Shown: piece after piece, positions 42,718 through 50,187 of the stretch
Layout of the letters: every line of letters begins with the position of its first letter
How positions within the stretch are numbered: position 1 is the stretch's first letter
Origin: an uncultured Oscillospiraceae bacterium
Lineage (GTDB): Bacteria; Bacillota; Clostridia; Oscillospirales; Oscillospiraceae
Assembly: GCA_947632155.1 (NCBI GenBank)
Contig: CANROF010000001.1
Coordinates: forward strand, 1 to 64,000
Direction of reading: 5' to 3'
DNA length: 64,000 bases
The notes under the pieces: model-generated
The model's database searches: none
What the model was told of the DNA's origin: nothing
What the model saw: the letters and a program-made list of their open reading frames with translations, nothing else
Translations under genes and position numbers: made by a program

Positions 42718-43987
42718 CTGTGTCCCTCCACGCGATCTTCCCGTCCGCCACGGTCATGAGGCACCGGCCGTAGACGCTCCACCCGTCAAAGGGGGTGGCG
42801 CGGCCCAGGGAGAGGAATTTCGAGGAGTCGATCTTAAATTCGTGCTCCAGGTCGAAGATTCCGATATTCGCCGGCTTTCCCGGCTCAATGGCCCCGCCGG
42901 GGAGGCCGAAGCGCCTGGCCGGGGCGGCGCTCATGAGCTCCACAAGCCGCTCAAGGCTGGTGATTCTGCCCCGGACCAGCCTTGTATACAGCACCGGGAA
43001 GGCGCACTCCAGCCCCACAATGCCGTTGAGGCTCCCCTCCAGGCCCCCGGACTTCTCCGCGGCTGAGTGGGGGGCGTGGTCCGTGGCGATCATGTCCACC
43101 GTCCCGTCGCAGAGCCCCTCGATGAGGGCGTCCCGGTCCTCCGCCGAGCGGATGGGCGGATTCATGCGAAAGCGCCCGTCGTCCGACAGGTCCCCGTCCG
43201 TCAGCGTCAGGTAGTGGGGGGCCGTCTCGCAGGTGACGTCCAGCCCCTCGAACTTGGCAAGGCGCACAAGGCCCACCGTCTCTTTGGTGGAGACGTGGCA
43301 GACGTGGTAGGCGCACCCCGTCTCCCGCACCAGCTCCAGATCCCGCTCCACCTGGCGCCACTCGCTCTCCGGCGCGTTGCCCGCAAGGCCGTGGGCCCGG
43401 GCATAGGCGCCGTCATGGACGGCCCAGCCCTTTCGGAGCAGGCTCTCGTCCTCCGCGTGGGCCACGATGGGCTTTCCAAGACTTTTCGCCGTCTCCATGG
43501 CCCGGCGCATCAGCGCCTCCGACTGCACGCCGCGCCCGTCGTCGGAAAATCCGGCCGCGTAGGGGGCCATGGCGGCCATATCCGAAAGCTCCGCGCCCGC
43601 CTCGCCCTTTGTGATGGAGCCGTAGGGGGCCACGGCCACGGCGGCGTCCCGGGCGATGATATGGAGCTCAACGTTCAAATGCTCTAAGGTGTCCGGCACG
43701 GGCTTTAAATTCGGCATGGCGCACACCGCCGTGTACCCGCCGCGGGCCGCCGCCAGGGTCCCGGAGCGAACAGTCTCCTTGTATTCAAACCCCGGCTCCC
43801 GCAGGTGTACGTGGGGGTCGATGAGCCCCGGCAGGGCCGCGGCGCCGTGAAAATCAAAAACGGCAGCGCCGCCGCCAACAAAAAGGCCGGAGCCCATGGC
43901 GGCAACGATGCCATCAGAAAGTAATATATCCGCCGCGCGAAAGCCGCGGTCATAGTAGACGTTGAGGTTTTTAAGAAGATAAGTCAT
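42707..43987 (-). CDS. pyrC: Dihydroorotase
   Basis: A 426-residue class I dihydroorotase. Zinc motif GLIDPHVHLREPGFEYKET, then MPNLKPVPD, HAEDESLL, YHVCHVSTKETV, TCETAPHYL, and the metal-ligand DMIATDHAPHS. It closes carbamoyl aspartate to dihydroorotate. The start ATG has GGGAGG upstream; an open frame extends into the REP and family 2 repeat, which is not coding. First gene of the pyr operon. No promoter consensus or PyrR attenuator is visible between it and the repeats at 44043-44428. Confidence 0.97.
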   Translation of the reverse strand: MTYLLKNLNVYYDRGFRAADILLSDGIVAAMGSGLFVGGGAAVFDFHGAAALPGLIDPHVHLREPGFEYKETVRSGTLAAARGGYTAVCAMPNLKPVPDTLEHLNVELHIIARDAAVAVAPYGSITKGEAGAELSDMAAMAPYAAGFSDDGRGVQSEALMRRAMETAKSLGKPIVAHAEDESLLRKGWAVHDGAYARAHGLAGNAPESEWRQVERDLELVRETGCAYHVCHVSTKETVGLVRLAKFEGLDVTCETAPHYLTLTDGDLSDDGRFRMNPPIRSAEDRDALIEGLCDGTVDMIATDHAPHSAAEKSGGLEGSLNGIVGLECAFPVLYTRLVRGRITSLERLVELMSAAPARRFGLPGGAIEPGKPANIGIFDLEHEFKIDSSKFLSLGRATPFDGWSVYGRCLMTVADGKIAWRDTDEQ

Positions 43988-44042
43988 AGGGCCTCCCTTG
44001 TGTTTGCGGTCGTGAGGGGGGGTGTGCGCGTATCCGGGGGAA

Positions 44043-44068
44043 TGGGCCGCCGTGGGCGGCGGCCCGTA
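44043..44068. repeat. REP-like GC palindrome upstream of pyrC
   Basis: GGGCCGCCG/CGGCGGCCC followed by GTACAGC, preceded by GGGGGAAT. Nearly identical to 585-617 including flanks. Confidence 0.65.
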
Positions 44069-44120
44069 CAGCTGATTTGGTAGATTTTTGCGGTGATATT
44101 GGGTCATTGCGTAATCGCGC

Positions 44121-44428
44121 TTCCCCCGGGGGCAAGGGGCCGCAGCCCCCAGCAGGGGCAAGGGGCGCAGCCCCCTGCGATAGAGTACTCCGAGGGGTGC
44201 TTCGCACCCGGACGGCGCACCCGCCTCCCGGCGGGGCTCCCCGGGGTTCTCCATATAGGGGCCCGCAGGCCCCTGTATGGTCGTTTTTAAAAGGGGGTCC
44301 AGGGGGGAAAATCGAAATCCCCCCTGGTCGTTTTCTCTCCTTTGTTACTTTCCTCTCTTTGTCGATACAAAGAGAGGAAAGTAAATCCCGCCGCCCATAA
44401 GGCGGCATCCTTTTAAAAGCCCCGCAGG
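44121..44428 (-). repeat. Multi-hairpin dispersed repeat (family 2), copy B
   Basis: Inverted copy of 35782-36114 with the same order of linkers. Stem arms differ in pairs: ACTTTCC-TCTCTTTG/CAAAGAGA-GGAAAGT; CCAGGGGGG/CCCCCCTGG with an ATTTCGATTT loop; AGGGGCC/GGCCCCT; GGTGC/GCACC. It has two tandem GGGGGCTGCGCCCCTTGCCC units instead of three, and an extra GCCGGGAGGCGGG piece. It starts 6 nt after the aminotransferase stop, in the same orientation. Confidence 0.9.
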
Positions 44429-44434
44429 GATTCC

Positions 44435-45685
44435 TCAGCTGTGTCTCTCTTTCACCACCATAAACGCCTCGTCGGCGATCTCCAGCGTGTCCTCGATGTC
44501 CTCGTCAGTGAGGCTGGCGTTGATGAAGTGGTTGTGGTGGTTGGTGAAGAACACGCCCCGCTTGACGCACTCGGCGATCCACTCCTGGTGGAGCATCAGC
44601 GTGGGGTCGTCGGCGATGCGCAGATAGAAGAGGCTGGGCACGCCGGTGACGTGCAGATCGTAGCCGTACTTTAAGGCCGTGGTGATGAGGCCGTTTTTCA
44701 GCTTCGTGCCCTTGTCGATGAGAAGCTGGGGGCACCCAAGCCGCTTCATCTTCTGGATGCAGGCGATGCCGGCGGCAAAGGGCACGGCGCTCATCCAGTA
44801 GGAGCCCGTGAAGCTCAGGGACGAGACGGCGTTTTTCAAAAACTCCCGCCCGCACAGCGCCGAGACGTTGTACCCGTTGGCCAGCGCCTTGCAGAAGCAA
44901 ATGAGGTCCGCCTTGAAGCCGAAGTAGTGGTCGCTCCCGGCGATGTCCAGCCGGAATCCGGCCCGCACGTCGTCGATGATGAGCACCGTCCCCGTGTCGT
45001 CGCAGAGCTTCCGGACCTTCTGCCAGAAGCCCTCCCGGGGGAGCTCGTTGTCCGCGAAATTCCCGTGCATGTAGGGCTGGGCAATGACGCAGGCAATCTC
45101 GCCCCTGTTCTTTTCAAAGACCTCCTGGAGCTCGTCAAAGTCGTTCCAGGTGACGTAGAGGTTGTTGGCAACGTCCTCCTCTAAGATCCCGGCGTAGTCG
45201 ATCTTCTGGGTCCAGGGGGAGACGCCGTGGTAGTAGCCCTTGAAGAAGACGATCTTCTTCCGGTGGGTGTAGGCCCGGGCCGTCATCACGGCGCAGGTGG
45301 TGACGTCGTTGCCGTTTTTGGCGAAGAAGGCCCAGTCGGCGCAAGCCACCGTCTCCACCAAGAGGTCGGCGAAGTCCACCATCACGGGATTGGGGAGGGT
45401 GGTGCAGTCGGAGACGGCCCGCTGCTTTGCCGCGGCCTCGTCCACGTCCGGGTCGTTGTAGCCTAAGACGTTGGGGCCGTAGGCGGCCATGTAGTCGATG
45501 AATTTGTTCCCGTCCAGGTCCCAGAGGTAGCTGCCCTGGGCCCGGGAGGAGTAGAGCGGGAACGCCTCCACCGGGACGTAGCAGCCCTCCGCGGGGCCCT
45601 GGTGGCCGTAGATGCCGGAGGGGATGACCTTGCAGGCCCGCTCAAAGGCGGCCCGGGATTTGGGGTACTCGTAAACCTTTCTCAT
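44435..45685 (-). CDS. Class III aminotransferase (glutamate-1-semialdehyde-aminomutase-like)
   Basis: A 416-residue PLP enzyme of fold type I. AKNGNDVTTCAVMTARAYT and FFKGYYHG form the PLP phosphate and stacking region, VLIIDDVRAGFRLD is the Asp that contacts the pyridine nitrogen, and FCKALANGYNVSALCG contains the PLP lysine. It resembles glutamate-1-semialdehyde 2,1-aminomutase, but no heme genes are nearby, so the real substrate is unknown. RBS GGTGAGA; it follows the SCP2-like gene by 9 nt and shares its promoter. Confidence 0.82.
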   Translation of the reverse strand: MRKVYEYPKSRAAFERACKVIPSGIYGHQGPAEGCYVPVEAFPLYSSRAQGSYLWDLDGNKFIDYMAAYGPNVLGYNDPDVDEAAAKQRAVSDCTTLPNPVMVDFADLLVETVACADWAFFAKNGNDVTTCAVMTARAYTHRKKIVFFKGYYHGVSPWTQKIDYAGILEEDVANNLYVTWNDFDELQEVFEKNRGEIACVIAQPYMHGNFADNELPREGFWQKVRKLCDDTGTVLIIDDVRAGFRLDIAGSDHYFGFKADLICFCKALANGYNVSALCGREFLKNAVSSLSFTGSYWMSAVPFAAGIACIQKMKRLGCPQLLIDKGTKLKNGLITTALKYGYDLHVTGVPSLFYLRIADDPTLMLHQEWIAECVKRGVFFTNHHNHFINASLTDEDIEDTLEIADEAFMVVKERHS

Positions 45686-45694
45686 GCTCTCACC

Positions 45695-46447
45695 TCACGC
45701 CAAATACATGGACACGCGGTCCAGGATCCTGTTTACATTGTCAACCATGGAGATCATGCCGCCCACGCGGACCTTGCCCTGGCCCACGCACACCACGCCG
45801 TTGACCTTGCCGTCAAAGAGCTCCCGGGCGTTCTCCATGGAGGTGAACACCATGTAGCTCATGGGGCTGTCCGTGGGGGTGTGGACGGCGGTGAGGCGGT
45901 GATTCCGGGCGTGGATGTGGCCCTCCGGGCCGCCCTCGATGGCGATGCGCACGTCCCCGTCCACGATGTAGGAGGCGCTGGCTTTGCCCACCTTGTCCAC
46001 GTTGCCGATCTGGGCCACGGCGTCCAGGATGAGGTGGAACATGATGGTGGTGCTTATCCTGAAAAATTCCGGGTCGTTGAGGGCGCCCTCCGCCGGCCGG
46101 AGGTACGCCGTGAGCTTGTCCGTCAGGGCCGTGAATTCCTTCAGGAGGAAGCCGATTTTGGTAAAGCCCTTGCTGGGGATGGGCGTCACCGTGCCGTCGA
46201 TGAGGCCGTTAAACTTTTTGCAGGAGGAGAAGGGCAGCTTTATGTCGCACTTGTCGATGCCCTCCGTCACCGTGCAGGCGCCTTTTTCAAAGCGGATGGT
46301 GCCCTCGGGCCCGTCCTTGACGGCGATGCCGATGGCCATGCTCTTGCCGGAAATAAGTCTCCTGCACTCGCCGTCCAGCTCGCAGAGCCTGGTAAGCCCG
46401 CCCAGAACGGCGTGGAGATTGATAAACGCCAAAGTTTTTTCGTCCAT
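45695..46447 (-). CDS. SCP2-like sterol-carrier-domain protein
   Basis: A 250-residue soluble protein. The first about 110 residues (LISGKSMAIGIAVKDGPEGT and GACTVTEGIDKCDIKLPFSS, then KFNGLIDGTVTPIPSKGF) match the SCP2 lipid-binding fold, in which a hydrophobic pocket accepts acyl or sterol-like ligands. The C-terminal half (about 120-250) is not recognised. It is the first gene of a two-gene operon with the aminotransferase, driven by a consensus promoter. RBS AGGAGG. The pairing suggests handling of a hydrophobic amino-compound, which is inference. Confidence 0.72.
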   Translation of the reverse strand: MDEKTLAFINLHAVLGGLTRLCELDGECRRLISGKSMAIGIAVKDGPEGTIRFEKGACTVTEGIDKCDIKLPFSSCKKFNGLIDGTVTPIPSKGFTKIGFLLKEFTALTDKLTAYLRPAEGALNDPEFFRISTTIMFHLILDAVAQIGNVDKVGKASASYIVDGDVRIAIEGGPEGHIHARNHRLTAVHTPTDSPMSYMVFTSMENARELFDGKVNGVVCVGQGKVRVGGMISMVDNVNRILDRVSMYLA

Positions 46448-46476
46448 AGATCCGCCTCCTAAGCATAATTACACAT

Positions 46477-46505
46477 ATTATAGAATGTTTCCCCCGCGAA
46501 TGCAA
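46477..46505 (-). promoter_or_regulatory. Promoter of the SCP2-aminotransferase operon
   Basis: Minus strand: TTGCAT, 17-bp spacer, TATAAT, 29 bp before the ATG. Confidence 0.75.
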
Positions 46506-46518
46506 CCCCCAAAACAGC

Positions 46519-46548
46519 ACAAAAAAGCGCCGCGATGCGCGGCGCTTT
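46519..46548 (-). terminator. Terminator of thiT
   Basis: AAAGCGCCGCG pairs with CGCGGCGCTTT, followed on the minus strand by TTTTGTGC. Confidence 0.8.
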
Positions 46549-46554
46549 CGTATT

Positions 46555-47166
46555 TTATTTCAGGTCCCCGCCATTGAGGAGTTTTGCCACGGGCTTGACC
46601 TGGTAGAGGAGCGCGAAGACGATGACGGCGAGGATGATGCAGGGGCCGGCCCAGGTGATGTTATAGACAAAGGAGTAGAACCAGGGGTTGGTGAAAGTCA
46701 TACCCAAGAAGTCCCAGGGGTCGGCCGCCGACAGGTTCCTGGCCCAAACGAACACGCCCACCAGATAGCTGGAAAGGAACATCAAAAAGCCGCCCACCAG
46801 AGAGCCCCAGAGCCCGCCCAGCTTGACCTTTTTGAAAAAGCCGGCGCCGAAGCCCAGAAGGGTGAAGGCCAGGAAGTAGTCGCAGATGATGGTGGTCCAG
46901 TCGATGGAGATGCCGTTGCCCACCACGTAGTTGAGCGCGCCGAACACGAACCCCGCCAGAGCCCCCCAGCCGCAGCCGTAGCGCACGGCGAAGAAGACGA
47001 TGGGGATGATCTTCAGCGTGATGGAGCCGCCGTCCGGCAGGTGGTAGAGCGCCAGATAGTCCAGCAGCACCGCCAGGGCCACCATCATGGCGCCCTCCAC
47101 CACGCTCAAGACGCGGGCGTGGGTGCTTGCCACCTTTTTGACCTGTTTTTCTGTCTTGTCGTCCAT
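46555..47166 (-). CDS. thiT: Energy-coupled thiamine transporter ThiT
   Basis: A 203-residue, six-helix S-component of an ECF transporter. The ThiT landmarks are LSVVEGAMMVALAVLLDYLA near the N-terminus, GGSITLKIIPIVFFAVRYG, and NYVVGNGISIDWTTIICDY with the W/D residues that stack on thiamine. It needs the shared EcfAA'T module, which is not in this window. A TPP riboswitch and terminator lie directly upstream, which independently supports the assignment. RBS GGAGG. Confidence 0.95.
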   Translation of the reverse strand: MDDKTEKQVKKVASTHARVLSVVEGAMMVALAVLLDYLALYHLPDGGSITLKIIPIVFFAVRYGCGWGALAGFVFGALNYVVGNGISIDWTTIICDYFLAFTLLGFGAGFFKKVKLGGLWGSLVGGFLMFLSSYLVGVFVWARNLSAADPWDFLGMTFTNPWFYSFVYNITWAGPCIILAVIVFALLYQVKPVAKLLNGGDLK

Positions 47167-47180
47167 TTTTGTTTACCTCC

Positions 47181-47209
47181 AAAAAAATTGCGCCCGGGAT
47201 GCCGGACGC
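47181..47209 (-). terminator. Riboswitch-controlled terminator before thiT
   Basis: Minus strand: GCGTCCGG/CCGGGCGC stem with a 4-nt CATC loop, then AATTTTTTT, immediately before GGAGG. TGCGCCC (47227-47221) could pair instead with GGGCGCA (47195-47189), giving a longer alternative stem. Confidence 0.75.
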
Positions 47210-47239
47210 AAAGAAACAAAGGGCGCAGTATGAGCCCCG

Positions 47240-47326
<87 letters not shown>

Positions 47327-47336
47327 TGTATTTTGG

Positions 47337-47365
47337 ATAATACCACGTTTCCCCGCCGCTGTCAA
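47337..47365 (-). promoter_or_regulatory. Promoter of the thiT riboswitch transcript
   Basis: Minus strand: TTGACA, 17-bp spacer, TATTAT, directly upstream of the aptamer. Confidence 0.8.
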
Positions 47366-47406
47366 GGGTTTTCGCAGATCCCACCGCGGCCCGCGGCGAT
47401 TCGCAT

Positions 47407-48294
47407 TCACTCCACTCCCGTCAGGTCGAATTCCGGGGTGTACTCCTCCCTGGCGGAGGAGAGCTCCTGGAAAAAGCCGTCCTCGATGGGGCTTTCCTCC
47501 AAATACCCGGCGGCGGCCTCGTATTCCTCCGGGGTGAGGCGGCGGTTTATCTCCGGGAAGTCCGCGGCCCGGCCCATGGGGGTGTACTGGGCCATCAGGG
47601 AGAACAGGACCTCCCCCGGGGCGAAGGTCCCGCCCACCCAGTCGATGACCCGGCGGGTGTTCTCCAAGGCGCCGGGCAGCACCAGATGCCGGATGATGAC
47701 GCCCTTTCGGATGATTCCGTCCCCGTCTATCTCATAGGGGCCCGTCTGGCGGAACATCTCCAAAATGGCCCTTTTGGCCGTCTCCGGGTAGTCCGGGGCG
47801 GCGGAGTAGCGCCGGGACAGCCCGGCGTCCATGTATTTCATATCCGGCAGGTACACCTGGACCTTCCCCGCCAGGGCCCGCACCTGCTCCACCGTCTCGT
47901 AGCCGGAGGAGTTCCACACCACCGGCACGGGCAGGGGCGTTTTCAGGCTCTCCAGCACCGCCGGGAGGAAGTGGGAGGCGGTGACAAGGCTTATATTGTG
48001 TACGCCCAGGCCGATGAGCCGGAAATAGATCTCCCGGAGCTTTTCCGGGCTGACCGCCACGCCCGCCTCCCCCCGGGAGAGGCCGTAATTCTGGCAGTAG
48101 ACGCACCGGAGGGCGCAGCCGGAGAAAAAGACCGTCCCGCTGCCGCGCCGGCCGGACACCGGCGGTTCCTCCCACATATGGGGCGCGGCCCGGGCCACCC
48201 GGGCGGTGAGCCCCTCGCCGCAGACGCCGGAGCCCGCCAGGGGCGTGCGCTCCGCGTTGCATTTTCTGGGACAAAGACTGCAATAAAATGACAT
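47407..48294 (-). CDS. Radical SAM protein, PflA/PflX-like
   Basis: A 295-residue radical SAM enzyme. The cluster motif is FFSGCALRCVYCQNYGLSRG (CxxxCxxC), preceded by an N-terminal CSLCPRKCNAER with extra cysteines, as in the COG1313 'PflX' group related to pyruvate formate-lyase activase. VVWNSSGYETVEQVRALAG and VYLPDMKYMDAGLS are the TIM-barrel segments of this group. Target protein or substrate is unknown. The ATG giving MSFYCSLCP was chosen because GGAGG precedes it by 8 nt; an ATG six codons earlier is possible. Divergent from the dehydrogenase gene. Confidence 0.88.
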   Translation of the reverse strand: MSFYCSLCPRKCNAERTPLAGSGVCGEGLTARVARAAPHMWEEPPVSGRRGSGTVFFSGCALRCVYCQNYGLSRGEAGVAVSPEKLREIYFRLIGLGVHNISLVTASHFLPAVLESLKTPLPVPVVWNSSGYETVEQVRALAGKVQVYLPDMKYMDAGLSRRYSAAPDYPETAKRAILEMFRQTGPYEIDGDGIIRKGVIIRHLVLPGALENTRRVIDWVGGTFAPGEVLFSLMAQYTPMGRAADFPEINRRLTPEEYEAAAGYLEESPIEDGFFQELSSAREEYTPEFDLTGVE

Positions 48295-48311
48295 TGAAAG
48301 CGCCTCCGTCA

Positions 48312-48340
48312 TTGACCTTTTGGCTTCACGGGACTATAAT
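48312..48340 (+). promoter_or_regulatory. Promoter of the dehydrogenase gene
   Basis: TTGACC, 17-bp spacer, TATAAT, 50 bp before the ATG. Confidence 0.7.
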
Positions 48341-48390
48341 ATAAAAATATAATATTATCCAAAACCTCACCTGTCAAGGAGTGTACACGA

Positions 48391-49368
48391 ATGAAAATCG
48401 TGGTATTGGACGGACACACCGAAAATCCCGGGGACCTGAGCTGGTCCGGCTTTGAGGCGCTGGGGGAGCTCACCGTCTATGACCGGACGCCGAAATTCGA
48501 CGACGCGGAGATCGTCCGCCGGATCGGGGACGCCGGCATCGTCATCACCAACAAGACGCCCATCCGGGCGGCGGCGCTGGACGCCTGCCCCGGCATCCGG
48601 TATATCGGACTTCTCTCCACCGGGACGGACGTGTGCGACTGCGCCCACGCGGCGGCCCTGGGCATCCCGGTGAGCAACATCCCCGCCTACTCCACCGCCG
48701 CCGTGGCCCAGCACACCATCGCCCTCCTGCTGGAGATCTGCTCCAAGGTGGGGGTCCACTCCGCCGCCGTCCACCGGGGGGAGTGGCAGCGGTGCGAGGA
48801 CTTTTGCTTCTGGGAGGCTCCGCTTTTGGAGCTTTCGGGGAGGACCATGGGCATCGTGGGCTTCGGGCAGATCGGCCGCGCCACGGGAAAAATCGCGAAG
48901 GCCCTGGGGATGCGCGTCTTGGCCGCGGGCAGCCGCCCCACGGACGAGGGGCGGGAGATCGGGGAGTACGTGGATCTGGACACGCTTTTGCGCGAGGCTG
49001 ACGTCATAAGCCTCCACTGTCCCCTGAAGCCCGAGACGTCCGGGCTCATAAACGACAAGTCCATCGCCAAAATGCGCGACGGCGTCATCCTCCTGAACAC
49101 CGGCCGGGGCGGGCTTGTGGACGAGGAGGCGCTGGCCCGGGCGCTGCGCTCCGGGAAGGTCTACGCCGCCGGGGTGGACGTGGTGTCCGTGGAGCCCATT
49201 TTGCCGGAAAACCCGCTTTTGGGCTGTGACAACTGCTTCATAACCCCCCACGTGGCCTGGACCCCCGCCACCTGCCGCAGGCGCGTCATGGACATCGCCG
49301 TGGAGAACGCCAAGGCGTACCTCCGGGGCGAGTTGAGAAACGTGGTTAATCTGGCTCGAAAGCCCTGA
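48391..49368 (+). CDS. D-2-hydroxyacid dehydrogenase (glycerate-dehydrogenase-like)
   Basis: A 325-residue NAD-dependent enzyme. Rossmann motif MGIVGFGQIGRATGKIAKAL; the signature LLNTGRGGLVDEEALARAL with catalytic Arg upstream, Glu in the VVSVEPI region, and His in ITPHVAWTP. It reversibly reduces 2-ketoacids such as hydroxypyruvate; exact substrate unknown. The RBS is weak (AAGGAG at distance). The final residues LARKP and the TGA lie inside the first hairpin of repeat copy 4, so the natural C-terminus probably ended near NVVN and was extended or replaced by the repeat. Confidence 0.9.
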   Translation: MKIVVLDGHTENPGDLSWSGFEALGELTVYDRTPKFDDAEIVRRIGDAGIVITNKTPIRAAALDACPGIRYIGLLSTGTDVCDCAHAAALGIPVSNIPAYSTAAVAQHTIALLLEICSKVGVHSAAVHRGEWQRCEDFCFWEAPLLELSGRTMGIVGFGQIGRATGKIAKALGMRVLAAGSRPTDEGREIGEYVDLDTLLREADVISLHCPLKPETSGLINDKSIAKMRDGVILLNTGRGGLVDEEALARALRSGKVYAAGVDVVSVEPILPENPLLGCDNCFITPHVAWTPATCRRRVMDIAVENAKAYLRGELRNVVNLARKP

Positions 49369-49538
49369 AGGGCTTTCGATGCCAAGGGGAACGTGCGGGA
49401 AATAATTCTGAATTTTGCGAAATTCAGAATTATTTCCCTGCTGTCGCCCTGCGCGCCGCCGTAGGCGGCACTTGTGCGACAAAAGGTATTTTTTCCAAGG
49501 CACATGTCCTTGGAAAAAATATTGAAATTAAGTTTTTG
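49352..49538 (+). repeat. Four-hairpin dispersed repeat (family 1), copy 4
   Basis: Plus-strand order: stem i CTCGAAAGCCC/GGGCTTTCGA; linker GGGGAACGTGCGGG; stem ii AAATAATTCTGAATT with complement; stem iii TGTCGC/GCGACA around GCCGCCGTAGGCGGC; stem iv TTTTTTCCAAGG/CCTTGGAAAAAA with a CACATGT loop; then AATATTGAAATTA. The first 17 bp overlap the coding end of the upstream dehydrogenase. Stem iii has a different arm sequence and an inner stem unlike the other copies. Confidence 0.93.
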
Positions 49539-49622
49539 GAGAAACGGCGGAAAATATTTTTTCCTTTTCTTGCAATAAAACACCTTTTCTGCGCATTACT
49601 TTATTGACAGGAGTGAGAGAAG

Positions 49623-50183
49623 TTGGACCAGGAGGAGCTTTCGGGGCCTGCGGCCGTCAGCGACAGCCAGGAGCTGGAGCGGCTTATCCAATCGACGGCC
49701 CGGGGCGACACCGCGGCTCTGTCGGAGCTCTACAGGCGCACCAAGGGCGCGGTCTACGCCCTGGCGCTGAGCATGACGGGCTCGGCCTTTGAGGCCGAGG
49801 AGCTCTGTCACGACGCCTACCTGCGCGTCTGGGACTGCGCCGGGAGCTACCGGCCAAAGGGGTCCCCCATGGCGTGGATACTGACCGTGACGAAAAACCT
49901 CTGTCTCATGTCCCTCCGCCGGCGCCGGCGGAGGGGGGAGCTTTCAGAGGAGGAATGGGACGCCATTCCGGCTTCGTCAGACGTATCCGCCGAGGACCGG
50001 GCCGCGCTCCAGGACGCCCTGGCGGCGCTGGAGCCCCAGTCCCGCCAGATCGTCCTCCTCCACGCCGTTTCCGGCCTCAAGCACCGGGAGATCGCGAAGC
50101 TCCTGGGGCTGCCGCTGGGCACCGTCCTGTCAAAATACAAGCGCGCGATAGAGAAGCTGAAAACGATTCTGGAGGGAGCGTGA
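49623..50183 (+). CDS. ECF-type RNA polymerase sigma factor
   Basis: A 186-residue sigma factor. Region 2 at about 30-95 (LSELYRRTKGAVYALALSMT, EAEELCHDAYLRVWDCAGSY, then GSPMAWILTVTKNLCLMSLR) and region 4 at about 125-180 (LEPQSRQIVLLHAVSGLKHR, EIAKLLGLPLGTVLSKYKRA); region 3 is absent, so it is an ECF sigma. TTG start with GGAGTGAGAGAAG upstream. It ends 4 nt before the RsgI-like gene, its likely anti-sigma. Confidence 0.92.
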   Translation: MDQEELSGPAAVSDSQELERLIQSTARGDTAALSELYRRTKGAVYALALSMTGSAFEAEELCHDAYLRVWDCAGSYRPKGSPMAWILTVTKNLCLMSLRRRRRRGELSEEEWDAIPASSDVSAEDRAALQDALAALEPQSRQIVLLHAVSGLKHREIAKLLGLPLGTVLSKYKRAIEKLKTILEGA

Positions 50184-50187
50184 GCCA

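Noticed and set aside
42707..44254. Longer pyrC reading frame starting at 44254
   Set aside because: The extra 89 codons translate the REP and family 2 repeat. The ATG at 43987 has the RBS and matches dihydroorotase length.
44435..45685. Calling the aminotransferase hemL
   Set aside because: No other heme or siroheme genes are nearby and it is paired with an SCP2-like gene, so only the family is supported.
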